Below, piece after piece: positions 1-13,456 of a stretch of 64,000 nt of DNA. The DNA is from Epinephelus fuscoguttatus (lineage: Eukaryota; Chordata; Actinopteri; Perciformes; Serranidae): contig NC_064763.1 in assembly GCF_011397635.1 (NCBI RefSeq), positions 24,441,437 to 24,505,436 on the forward strand. The letters run 5' to 3'. The translations under genes were made by a program, and so were the position numbers. The stretch's first letter is position 1. Each line of letters begins with the position of its first letter. The notes under the pieces are model-generated. The model made no database searches and was not told where the DNA came from. It was given only the letters and a program-made list of their open reading frames with translations.

Positions 1-609
1 GGGCGAGGAGGGGGGGGGGTGCGGTGTGAAATGAGGAGCCAGTAGGGGTGATGTGTTCTCAGCAGCGGGTGTGGGTGAGCAGGCAGGCAGCGGAGTTCTG
101 GATGTATTGGAGTTTATTGAGGACTTTGGATGATGAACCGTATAGGATGCTGTTGCAGTAATCTAGTCTGGATGTTATTTACCACCAATTACATTTCTCA
201 GTGGTCCTACGTGCCAACAGGAGAGTAAAATCATAATTATAAAAGACTCATAAAGGCTATATTGACTGTGTTTATTAGCGTTATTTTAATTGTGCAATGA
301 AAGTCATGGAAAATACAAAGTGAAGACATAAATGATATATTTGTTCATCCTTGTAAAGTGAACAGCTGTGTCAGCCTTGATGGACACATCTGCAACAGCC
401 GGCCCCGCCCCTTTGGCCACTAACTTATCTTAACCTGGAGAAGTTTCAGCTCGCCGGTAACGCCACTACATCCCCATAAATCTTACACACTGTTCCTTTA
501 TGCAAAAGAAATATCATCTGGTAATAACCATTTATTTAATGAATAAACAGGTTCCTGTTAGTTTGTTTTATTGCTGGTAGCAAAGGTAGCGAAAAAGCAT
601 ATTTCTCAC

Positions 610-3423
610 CAAGGGACTGGATGTGCATGTCTTGAGGTTGAGGACCATGGCTGGCTGAGTGCTGAACAGAGTGTCCTCTATCAGGCCTGTAATCATGTCC
701 AGGTCTGCACCACCCTCAGCACCCTGGGATGAAAAAGAAGCAGCTGATTACAGACAAAAACTGGGGGTTGTAATCAATTCTTACACCTGATATGATCTTT
801 CTTCTAATAATACCACAGAAGAACAAACAGAGTGTAATTGTTTGTTGCTTTTATCTAAAAGCCATTTAGTTTGTTCAAAAAGCACCTTTGGGGGATTTCA
901 CCACAAGGCGGATACACAGATTATTTTTCACTTTCACTGACATCGCAAGATAAGATGAGGGTCTGTGCTCTCTGGGTGCCCTTCTAGTACATTTTTGTTT
1001 ACAGATAAATTAGGTATCCCTCAGAACTGTGCTCTATATATGTTAAATCCTTTATTGAATGTGTTGCTGTCACAGACATAAGGCACGAAATGGCATGCAA
1101 GTTTATGTAACGATATTCAAGAGCGGCATTTCCCTCGTGACTCATGGTGAGTTTAATGGGATGGAACGTGACTCACATGCAAACATCACATGCTGACTGA
1201 GATTTACGAAGAGAATCTGACAGAAAGTGTGAGCACAGAGGAAAAACTGCATACCTTTCCTTATTTTGGACATGTGCAGCCTAGTTTGCAAACTCTAAAC
1301 AGGTTCATGTACGAGGCGTCTGCTGACTACATGACACAGACATATCATATTAGTGGTATCAGTTATCCGATGTTCTCACCTGTCTCTGCAGCTTGCACGG
1401 AGACACCGTCAGAGTAAATGATGGCTGCTTGGAGAGAGTCCAGGACATCAGCAGACCCTCGTCCTCCACCTCCTCCAGACTCACCACCACCTGATGGAGA
1501 CAGACAGGGGGAGCAAGGTTGGAAACAGATCAGACATAGAGGCAGACACCACGTTAACCAGAATGCTTTTACAATCGATTACAAAAGTAATATCAGCTAG
1601 TAAGGAATCTATATGTCGCATTTTCTCATTACTAAATAAAAACCACACAACTTAATTTCCCAGATGATTTGCAGCCTCTGTTAGCTTCCACAGTGCATTT
1701 TACATAACACCAGCGAACACGTGGAAGCAGAGAACATGCAGAGAATGCTTTATTCTGCTGCAGAAATATACATGTCACATAATGTGACACGGCAGAAGGC
1801 CTGATGTGCAGATGGAAAATCACGTCCAATCTGATTATCCTCTGTAAGATAAAGAGAAAACAAACATCACTGAGACAGGAACCAACAAGATTTAGGGAAA
1901 TGGGCTCTTGGTTTTGATAAATACTTGCATTACTGAAACAAGACAGAGGCTGTTGATTGTCATAACTAGTAAAATGTACTAAGAATCCTCAGTTAATGAC
2001 AGTGATGGTGATGATGGGATTGCATGCGATTCATCACATTTGAATAAGAATGCAAATGATGTTCTGAGATTCTCATTTGTTTTTAGAGGCTTGGCCTCAA
2101 ATGTGCAAATTCTAAAAATTCAGGCGGTGTGCTTTTCTACCACCAAATAAACATAGCTGGCAGGACAGTTCCCTAAAGTGAAGCCAAAACATCCTGATGG
2201 CCTCCAGCTGCGGGCTGCAGTATAGGTCATAAACCTTGTCCCCTCTATGTTAGTGGATAGGACATGGGTCACACAAATCAAAGTAATTTGTCTAATACAT
2301 TTTTCCCACAGATGATTTCTGTCATTTTAGGTAGTTTGTATCATGCTGATGTATGTTCAAGTGTTCATTTTTCTGATTAAATCAGCTTTGTTTAGTTATT
2401 TGATGCTATAAAAAGTGGGGGTGGTAATTACCAGAGGCCCTTCGATACGATATCATGATACTTGAGTCACAATATTATTGCAATTTTAAACTTTTTTCGA
2501 TATGCTGAGCATTGAGATAACATATATTGCAATGTATTACTTTTCTGAACTACAAATCATGTCCCTAAAGAAAGTCAACACCAGTTTTATCTAATAAGAT
2601 AAACATTTTAGTCTGTTCATCTCACTTCAGTCCTTTTTATTACATAAAAATGTATCTGATGGACTGAAGCCACAATTTATTTTATTATGCTAGTAAGCTC
2701 ACAAAAGTTTAATTTGTATTTGTAATAATTATGCTATATTTAATTTTAAAAAAAAATTACACTTGTCATCCATGCATCAATATAACATTGCCACGCAGAA
2801 TCATCACAATCCTATGCTGTATCAATGTTTTCCCCCACCCCTAATAAGAAGGGAGTGTGGTGTCATGATTGCGTGTTCAAATTGGTGTGCTTGCAACCAA
2901 TGGCACTGCTTGTGCCCGCTCTCTACTGTGCAGATTCTGGCCCCAAATAGCAATAACAACATTTGGAGATGGCAGCCCTTCTATCTTGGATATTTTGGCT
3001 TAATGGGAAGCTTTGGGAGGAAGTGGAAGAGCATTATCCATCTTTATATACAGTCTATGTTTTGTAATCTAAGTGCTCTAATGTAGGTAAACGGACTTGC
3101 TTGAGTTTCTTGAAGATGTTTCACCTCTCAGAGGCTTCTTCAGCTCTCACGACTTGTTGTTAACAGTCGTTGAGGTCACATGTGAGCTCTGAGTTTCAGA
3201 GTCGTTAAGGTCACACGTGAGTCGTTGACCCACCCGGCCATCATGTGTCATTAGGGTTAGATGGGTCCAGGTGTGAATGGATGTTCAGCCGTCTAGGCAG
3301 TGGCGGTTCTAGGCCAGTTTCAATGGGGGGCCAAGCTAGGGCCAGTCCTTTTGATACAGGGGCACATACAAGTAGGGTCAAATATCTAAGTCTGAACAAT
3401 AAGATATATATATATATATACAT

Positions 3424-3462
<39 letters not shown>

Positions 3463-6400
3463 GATAGATATATATGTATATCAGTGTTTCCCACAGGATT
3501 TTTGGAGACTACATCCATCCCTGTAGGGGGATGTTCTATTTTTACTGATAAAAACACTAGTGGTATGTTATGGTGGTGGGTTACACTTAAAATACGGTTA
3601 AGGATTAGTGGTTTAACATTTCAGTAATCAAAAGAAAAATGACTGATGTACTGATGGAGAGCCATTTTATAATTTTAAATCATGTGCAGACAAAATATTC
3701 TTTTAAAACTCTCTCACTCAAACACAGTTACAGATACACAAAACAATACAAAATACGCAATACGAAAAGAAAACAAAAGGTAAGTATTAAATTAATTTCA
3801 CACAAACAGACACAAATTACTGCTTTCCCCCTTCCCTCCCTCACGATTTGCAAGTATGGCACCCTGAATCAGAGCATTTAATTTTACACGGCTTCAAAAA
3901 GAAGATTTCAAAAGTCCTATGTTGGTTTGAACATACAAGTATAAATGCTGACAATGGCGTAGGCTACTGCGTAGGGTCTGCAGCACAAGTATAAATCCCT
4001 CTTTAGATGGGTCCAGATGTGAGTGGGCGTTCAGCCGTCTAAGTGGTGTCGTAAGCCACCTCCTCTGAGGTTTTCTCTATGTTTCTTACCTGTGCCACCG
4101 TAGGTGCTATCGTGATCTGATAGGTGTCCATGGAAACGGCAGCTGGTGACTGCTGGGTGACTGTCACAGGAAATGTCACAGTGTCCACCCAACATTTACA
4201 GTGTAAAACCTGTAAAACAAGAAGAGGTTGACAAGGGGCAATACTGAAATGGAGGAAAACGTTCATGTTATGTCACAGATATCCGTTCCAGGATTGCCCT
4301 AAAAATGTACAGTATATAAAATACTGAGTGACAGGCTAAAGATGTCTTCTTTAGAAATTAATTTGTTACTACAAAGATTCCTTACCATCCGCTCTGGTGA
4401 CTGGTCAGTGCAAGTCACACTATCTATTGCAGAGGCAGCAGTTAACTGGAGGCTGCTGTCAAAAGTGATCTGGATGGAGCTCTGCGAGAGACAGGAAGAG
4501 AACAAACATCCTAAATATTACATAAGAGAAAGAGGAGAGACATTTGGGGATGACATAAAAGATTTTGTACTGCAGTGATCCAGCCTTGAACACAGCTGGT
4601 AAGCAGTTAGTCACAGCCCTGATGGATCTCTGGGCAATTAGTAAATGAAATTGCTGCTGTATCACTTAAACTAAAATGCAAATTAACTAGGGCATTTTAT
4701 GAATTTCAAGCACGTTTGAAGAAGTTCATTGATCTCTGCTCGGTGAGAGTGAACTCACATATGGTACTTATCACCTCATTCACATGCTAATCACACAAAG
4801 CGATCCTTACAAATAAACACTGCCGTTTGTATCCCCTGCTGCAGCAACCTTACAGTCTCTGCAGGAACAGAAATCTTTCTTCAGGCAAACATTTTGTCAA
4901 GATTGTTAACGTGTGATTATTTTCTCATTCCAAAGGTCCACTTTTCGCAAGGTGACACTGTTACAAGGTAACTTTGGTATATTCCAACCTTTCATATTCA
5001 GGCTACGGCGTAGGGTACAGCTGCGATTTGACGCAGAAGTATAAATCTTGCTTAAGAGTGCTTGTTTTTGACACTGACAGGATCACATTGGCTGCAGCGA
5101 AACAGGCTGCAGTGTTACCACTTGGGGCAATTGTGCATCATCAATTTATGCCCATTGTAAGTGCTTGTGTTTGCCACTGACAGGCTCAGATTATTATTCT
5201 AAGTGTCTGACAACATTACAGAAAGGATCCCTACAGAGGAAGACCTTTTTGTTAAAAGAGTAAGATCCTTTTTGTTTAACCAGAAACAGCCCTGAACTAC
5301 CATCATGATACACTCCAAACTCCATTTAAATAAAAAGTAATTTTAGTGTGTATAGAGTCAGCATATTTTCCACATCAAACTGGGTAAATTAAGGGTTAAT
5401 TTCAATCAAACCAGAGTTGGTGATTGGTGGAACAGTGGAAGGATGAACCAGGACAGTTTGGGGGAGTTTTATTTTGCCTCTGTCAACTTTTAATGAAGTG
5501 TGTTTTACAGTGATAAAATTACTGTTTATTTAAATGGCGTCTGGTTGGTTTGATGATGGCGATTTCAGGGCTGTTTCTGGTCAAACAAAAAGAATCTTAG
5601 TCCTTAACAAAAAGGCCTGTCTCTGTAGGGATCCTTTCCATAATGTTGTCAGACACTTGAAATAACATTTTGAGCCTGTCAGTGGCAAAAACAAGCACTT
5701 ATAGGGGACGTTAATTGATGATGCTCAATTGCCCTCAGGGATTACTTTGCAACAGTTTTCGCTGCTGCCGGCTGCAACAATCTCACTTAATGCTGGACCA
5801 GTTTAAAAAATTGTTCCAAATAGTCACTTAAACACAAAAACATAGGAAACAGGGTCCAGGCTGAAAAATACCGAAGTCAGCCTTTAAGTCTGAGGCAGAA
5901 AATTTAAATGAATGAATAAACTCTGTTGTTAGGTCCCATAATGTGTATGCCAACAAACATGAGGCTATTCAATTTACCATGCATGGCAAAACACAACTAT
6001 GGTTTAAGCCCAGGCCGCTCTGTGGATTTGTGCGCTCAGATGAACAGTGCCTGAAGATACTGGCAAAAAAATTACAGCATATGTTTGACCAAAGGGTTGC
6101 AACGAGTGCATTCATGTTAATATGAGCTTCTGTGATAATGTTAAAGTTGTGGATTCCCCTCTCTTGATCAGACTGCCTTAGCCTTACAATAGCATCCATT
6201 ACCAAGACTGCAGCAGTCAATGCTTAGTCATGCTCACAGCCGAGCAGCTTTTACTGTATGAGTGTTGGACTTGGTAGACATCCCGAACAGAAGGAATTAG
6301 TCTCTCAGTTGTAAGAAAAGATTCACCAGAACCGTGGCAAAACCAGTGGCCTACTATCACAGTGTGTGTGTGTGCCAGGGGATCTGTTTCAATAGACGGC

Positions 6401-9400
6401 TTTAACTGGCTCAGGAGATGCAAGTGAGAGAAAACAAATCCCCTATTGTCAGGGCATATGTTCCTCTAGGTCCAAGTCCAATCGCTATCAAACACAACAG
6501 TGGAGGCGGGGCAGAGGTGGGAGGATGATATAACAAAGTTTGCGGTGTGTGTGTGTGTGTGTGCAGACGCATGTGTGCGTGTGTGTCAGTGTTCCAGCCA
6601 GAAGGGCAGAAAGCCAAGTGCAATGCTGCAAGCTTCCCTGGACCAACACCACAGCCACATGACTAGGGTGTACAACCGGCTGTGTTTACTTCGGTTGGCT
6701 GGAGCCTCTAAAACGGCTCAGTCACCCAACCGTTCATTACATCCAAAGTGCAGGACGAATATGATGTGATGCATTTCAGATAGAGTGGGGTTAGGTAAAC
6801 CCATTAATCACAATGTTCTGATTGTGTGCAGCTCATACATGTGCATCACTAAAGGTTTGTGTCACTGCAGTCAAGCCCCGCTGGCATCTTTGCAATAAGG
6901 TAAACTGGAGTCACTACAATGTTGAGAGCAAGTCAAGATGAAAACAAAATGCTGTTACATTTTTACATTATTTTACCCATATTTTTATGGCAAACATATC
7001 ATGCTAGAGCAAACACTGTAGGGTTTGGCATTGAAAATAAAATCTGGCATTGAAAAAGGAAACATTGGGGCACCCATTAACTCACCTGGTAGAGCAGGGG
7101 CCCCATGTACAAAGGCTGTGTCCGTGGCACAGCGGCTGTGGGTTCGATTTCAACCCAAATAAAGGCAATAAAGCCCAAAAAACGTCTTAAAAAAGAAAAG
7201 GAAATATTAATATTAAAAAACAGCTCTAGTGAGAAACTAATCACAATATTTTTGCACCCTTATGTGTGATTTTTTTTTTCTTCATATCACTTTTGAAGGA
7301 CTGCAGGTCAAGGAGAGCTATTGTCTTCTTAGTATACGATTTATATTTATGTCACACTCTCCTTGCCCCCTCCCCTCAAACTCCTTCCCTCCAAACCAAA
7401 ACAGACAGAAAGGTGAGACTTAAAAAATAAAATAAAAATTTCAGCATTAAAAAATTGACAAAAAAAAAAACGTCATGACGAAAAATCAGAATATCGTCAT
7501 TGCAAAAAATACCAAAATAAAATAAAATAGCTTTAATGCCTGTGTTTAACTTTACAGTGGCACTTTTTTCACTGCCAGTGTTGCCCGTTCTCAATGCTAA
7601 CAGTGGTTCCCAACTTGTGGGACGCAGTCCAAAACTGGGTCGCGAGTCCATTCTAAATGGACCGCGTGACTGTAACTGTGTGTCAAGTTATTTTCTAAGG
7701 GGAGACTTTTTACACATAATTTCATTAACAAAATGGTTTCAAGTTTCAATTACAGAAGTTAAACTTTGTTCACCCAAGAATAACCCTTCCATTTTCCTTG
7801 AAACTGCAGTATTTTCAGAGATGGTTATCATATCGTGAAAATCTCATACTGTTGCAACCCTAACTGTCACTATGATGGTTTAAATAGAGACAGGAAATAT
7901 GGGGAGACAGTGTGGCTTATGACCATAGACGATATATGAGTATGTACATCAACATTTATATACATAAATATCCTCTTTATATACAGTCTATGAATACGAC
8001 ATCCAATAATGTCTGTCCTGTCTATGTGGTACATATAACCACTAGGCCACCAAACGCCTCCCAGTATTGCAGTTTTCAAGCCTAAAACCCCTCCAGTCCA
8101 GACCCAAATTTACAACACGCTATAGTGCATTTATGTGAAACATGTTAAGCCATGACAAAGACAAAGTGACAGTTTTATATATTTTTTTTCCAAATGTCTT
8201 AAGGACACACAGCAGCATAGGCTTGCCAATGTGTGTCAGTCAAAATCTTGCATGCCTGAGAGAAGGTTGGGTCAATTTCAGTCTTTGCTGTTTCTGCGGT
8301 CCTCTTACGAATCACTTTCTGGGGTTAACTATAATCTCAACAACATATATTTTGGTTTTACCATAGTGCTTATTTAACATTTAGAAGTGAACATACATGG
8401 AAGTTAGAGTGATGCAGCTGTCACCCAGTGTTTAGGTCAATCATGTGTCTGAAATCATATTATTTTCTTGTTTGATTCTTTAAGGTAAAGCCTTGAATAT
8501 CAAACTGCTTTATGGTTTTCTTTTCCTTAAAAGGGAATTTACTCAGACGTTTTGCATCCTTTGGCTTCTTAGGTAGCCATCTGGTGCTCTGTGGTGTTGT
8601 GTATCCTCCTGGCGGAGGCTACAGATCTCATTTTGTCATGGAGAGGGGAATGCTGGCAGCATAACCTCTGATTTGTCCTTGTGAACCACCACTGTTCAAC
8701 CGAGTGTGTATGTGGAAGGTATTTCTGGAAAGAGACAGTTCCTGAGGACATCCACAGTGTCACTTCAGGTTTATCAGAGTCAGCCCCTTTGGGTCCGACT
8801 GGCTGAATGCCTCTGAAAAGCATGTGGGTCAACCAGAAATACACCCCCCTGTGGCTTTTGTTGACCCTCATCTTCCTTTCCTGTCTTTTCTGTCTGTGGC
8901 GTGTGTCTCAGGTTCAGGCTACGAAAGGGCACACACTTTAAGGTGTAGAAAAAGCTATTTACAAACAAACATCTCAGGCTCATGTTTTGGAATTCAAAAC
9001 ATTCAATATATTTCGTCTTCATACACAAACACACTGGTTTGATAAGTTAGAATGACAAAACATTTTTACCATGCTAGGGGTGCAGATGAGGGGATGGCAA
9101 CGTTTTTTTAGCAATGTTAGCATGCAAACACTCAAAACAACATTACCCCAGAGACAGGTGATAAACCGAGACAACCCGCTTCAAATTCATTTCCTGTATC
9201 TGTATCACATGGGTTTTGCCACTGCCCCGCCCCTTTAGGAGACTAGAAGAGCCCTGAGTCCATTCATTACAGGTTATGAACGTTCCCTTCGCCCCATAGT
9301 CACTAAAGTAAATACTGGGCCCATATTTCACAAGCCCCAATCCTTCTAGACATTCTGACATGGAAATGGCATTTTTTCAGGCAGAATTTGAATTTCGTAC

Positions 9401-12400
9401 ATCCACAAAATGTTTACGACACTTCCAAACAAAGGTTTGTGGGGGAGAGATGACCACACCCACTTAGGAGACTAGAAGTGAATACCATTTCGTTTCATTG
9501 GCGCAGCTTGTAATGGGTTATCTTCTGTTATAGAGTATCTCTGACTACCTGCTAGTATGTTAGCAGTGTCTTTGTGGGCATGTTAGCATGCTTATGTTAG
9601 CATGTAGCCTCACAGAATGTCGTATGCTCTAGTCTTGTTTTACAGCAGGCTGCTGAAATCTATAAACCAATCCAGTTATGCATTGTGATTTAGTAGCCAT
9701 GTGGAGTTTTGTCTTTACAGAAATCATGACTGGTTACTCAAGATAATCCACAGACTTTGTTGTGAGCAGTTTCATGTAGGAACTATTTCCTTTCTACTGA
9801 ACTACACCCACTAACTGTATCACCGTGCAGAAGGAAGTGTGTATCTACTGCTAGCGCACCTAGCACCACTGAGCTAGCTCAGCCGAGGAGGACGCTATTA
9901 TGGGGCTGTAAACATGCCACATCTTTAACCGCCTGGAAACCGCGAGGTGGGTGCTACTCTTGTGCCTTTTCTGTGCCAGCATTCAAGAGCAGCAAGTGTT
10001 GCTAAGCAACCTCTACAAGCACCATATCATAGTCTATTCACCTGAAAACCTGAGTGCAGAGCTGATCTTCTTCCAGGCGCCTATTGTCTGTGGGACTGAT
10101 GTAAAACTCTGACAGCTCTGCACTAAAATGATCAACTTCTTCTCCATATTTATCACAGACTGATATTTACAGATGAAGAGGAAGATATCTGTCAGCTGTG
10201 ACAGGTTGGTCCTTGTCACATGATATGCAGTGCACACTGCTGCATTCCAAAAGTTTATCTCAGGGTGCTCAGGAATGCGTGCACACCATGATGGCATCAC
10301 TCTGGCGATTGAGCACGCCTGCCGTGCGTCTTCATTAAAAACAATGAACTTCAGGATGAAAAAACGCGGCATGTGTACGGCCCCTTGATGTGTACATCGC
10401 GCTGTTACAAGCAAGGCAAGGCAAGTTTATTTGTAGAGCACAATTTGTACACGAAGTAATTCAAAGTGCTTTACAGAACAAGAAAATGCATTAAAATCAC
10501 AATACAAAATAAAAACATAAATAATCATTATGAACCTCTTGTTCATGAACAGATGCACGCTTCCTCCTGCATGGTGATACGGCTGGCGGGTGTTGTTCGT
10601 AACTCACACCAAAATAATCTACACAGATAAATAATGCTACAGGTAGGAGGAAAAATCTGGCTTCACTTCACAGTTTTTTAAGGTACATATAATATTAGAA
10701 TAATACATAATGCCTGTCTCTATTTTAAAGTGACGGGGGTGGCTGTGGCTCAGAGGGTAGAGCAGGTTGTCCACCAAGAAGATCAGCTGTTCAATCCCCA
10801 GCTCCTCCAGTCTGCATGTCGAAGTATCCTTGAACAAGATATTGAAGCCCAAATTGCTCCCAATGGCTATTCCATTGGTGTGTGAGCGCATTAAAAACTG
10901 AGCAGGTGGCACCTTGTATGGTAGCCTCTGCCACCGTGTGTGTGAATGGGTGAATGTGACTCATAGTGTTAAAAGCACTTTGAGTGGTCAGAAGACTAGA
11001 AAGGCACTATACAAGTGCAGGTCCATTTAAATGCTGAGTCAAAGGAGCCACCTTGTAGATTAATGCCTGTCACAGACAGATTGTACAGTAAATTTTGGGT
11101 CATTAAAGTAAAACTGTCCGGTGAATTGGAATTTCATCAGCTGATGTTAGCTTCCTGCACAGTCATTGCCAGTGAGCGCTGAGTGCTTAACGCTCCCTGT
11201 CGTTAAAAAAAAAAAAATCTACTTGAGCATAATCACAGGGCATTAATCATCTACCGGCAGCTCAAAGTGAGAGAGGAAAAAAGTGAACCGTGGCCTCAGG
11301 CTAATCACCAGGCTGTTTATAATTGCAGATCTTGAATGGACAGGGAGCTTCCTTTCCTGCAGATGCACACTCGTATGCTCTATTAGTCCTCCTCTACCAC
11401 CCACTGAACCCAGTGACGATGTCTTGACATCATGTGTCAGCTGCAGATGCACACGCACAGCCCGACGATGCTATTATGATCTGCTGTTCTGAAGAAGCCA
11501 ACCAGTCCAGTCCTTCAAGCCTCCTCCACAAACATAATCCAGCCAGAGACATCTGAATAGCTCCATATCAAGCCCGCCTGCCAAGGCAAGATTATATCCA
11601 GAGGCTTCGGCAGTAATGCTTCAGCAGACAGACATTTTCTCTGGATAAACAACTGAGTCATGAAACAGGCTGCATCATGGGATTAAGGTGCAGGGGGTGC
11701 TCTTTATGCTGCTGAACAGATTCAGGTGTCTTTAATGTCTCAGTTTAAACTGCTCATGTTAATATGCAGATCATGCTTAGGGCTTGGGTTTTATGCACAT
11801 TAACCTTTGGACGCGTACAGTGTGTTTATTGGTATACAAGTTAATCTAGTAAACTGGTGACTCTGTGGAAATCACCACAAGTACGTTTGTGTTCATGCAG
11901 CAGGTGGACATCCATATACTGACATTGTTGCATTTAAGAAGCTGCAATGAAGCCTCAGGCCACATCCCAGGATTGCAGGGACATATGAAGAGTTAGAAGG
12001 GGGAGAAGGCTTTAAAATTGTGATGAACCCAGATGCAACACATGGCGAGGGCTCTGCATTTCACCCTGGGGTTGCAATTGTCTCCTTTAATCTATATCTT
12101 GAGAAAGGCACTCACCCTCTCCCCAGCCGATATGAAATCATATTATATTTCTCTTGCATGGATAAAATACAAACGTCTTGACTAAATATCTTCAAGGAAG
12201 AGGCTGAATGAGCCACTGTCACTAACACCAAACATAAACCAAACTGATGATGACTTAGTCTGTACCATTTGCTGCTGTTTACTGTATTTATGTAACAATC
12301 CCCAACCTTCCTGTCAGGATTCAGCCCCTTGAAGCATTTTTCAGTCTCCTCTCGTTGTTCTGAATCCTGGACTTCAGGGGTCAGGGTCAGGTCTCCCCTC

Positions 12401-13421
12401 GGGACCGGGTGTCGTCAGACAGCATTCTGATGACGCTCAAAATTAGTGAGACAGCATGAGCTGTTCTGTATGATAGCAGCATTTGGTCCCACATTGAGTA
12501 TTGGAGGGGTTTTGGCTTACGTCACCCTCTGCTGCAGTGAGCAGAATATCGACGAGGACAGCCGAGCCAGACATCGGAAATGAGTGTTATCCGAAACTAC
12601 AGACAGTGACCCACTGACTCTTAAGAAATCTTCCTAATAAGATTGGTAGAAGATTGCGCAGAGGTACAGCCCCATGAATACCAAATACCCACAGTGAGAG
12701 GTGTTATCAACAAAAGTAAAAACCCTCCTTTTGTGATTTCTACTAAAATATCCTCAGTGCTCAACTGTATAACTCTGAACAGCTACACTCAGTGAGTGAC
12801 TGGAATACAATACGATGTGTCATTTGTGCACAAAGCACAGGTCCTGAAATGAATATCATGTTTCACAATGACCCCAAGAGCAACTTGGTTCTAAAAGCCA
12901 TTATGTGTATAATGCTACAGATAATGGTGAGAAAATGAAATAAGACCCAGGAGGTCCACTTAGAGTGTTACATCCTTCACTCCCTTGTCTTTGAGCCAGA
13001 TGTCAAAAGTCTTACATGAGTGTTGCCCATCTATGGAAAGCCAGGAAGACCAAAAACCCTGCCTAACACTTACAGAAATATGAAAGATGGCTATGATGAT
13101 ATAAAATAGAGCTGTGCCAAATACCGTTTTTTTGGCACCGAAAATTCAGTGAGTCATATCTGGATTAATCAAAGCTTTAACAATGGGGTTGGGGTTTGAT
13201 GAGAGATGGTAACATAGGTCTGACTTTATCAAAACATTAGCTTGGGGCGGTGTGGTGGTGCAGTGGTTAGCATTGACGCCTCATAGGAAGAGGGTTCCTG
13301 GTTAGTGCTGGACTGCTGGTGACTGACGTTAGACAAGAGTAGTCTAGTCGGAGTCACAATACTATCACTATAAGTTTAAATGTCCTTATCCCAATGTTGA
13401 TGTATAATAAAAAAGAATTGG

Positions 13422-13456
<35 letters not shown>

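Noticed and set aside
1-600. Further C2CD2L exons
   Set aside because: No minus-strand frame with splice sites and SMP or C2 similarity; the first 180 bp look like a dispersed repeat (CTGGATGTATTGGAGTTTAT).
10034-10414. 126-codon minus-strand frame in C2CD2L intron 1
   Set aside because: No recognisable domain, splice support or promoter; length is within chance for this composition.
10741-10810. Possible tRNA gene
   Set aside because: Box A and B-like motifs are present but no cloverleaf closes, and the body and tail are those of a SINE.
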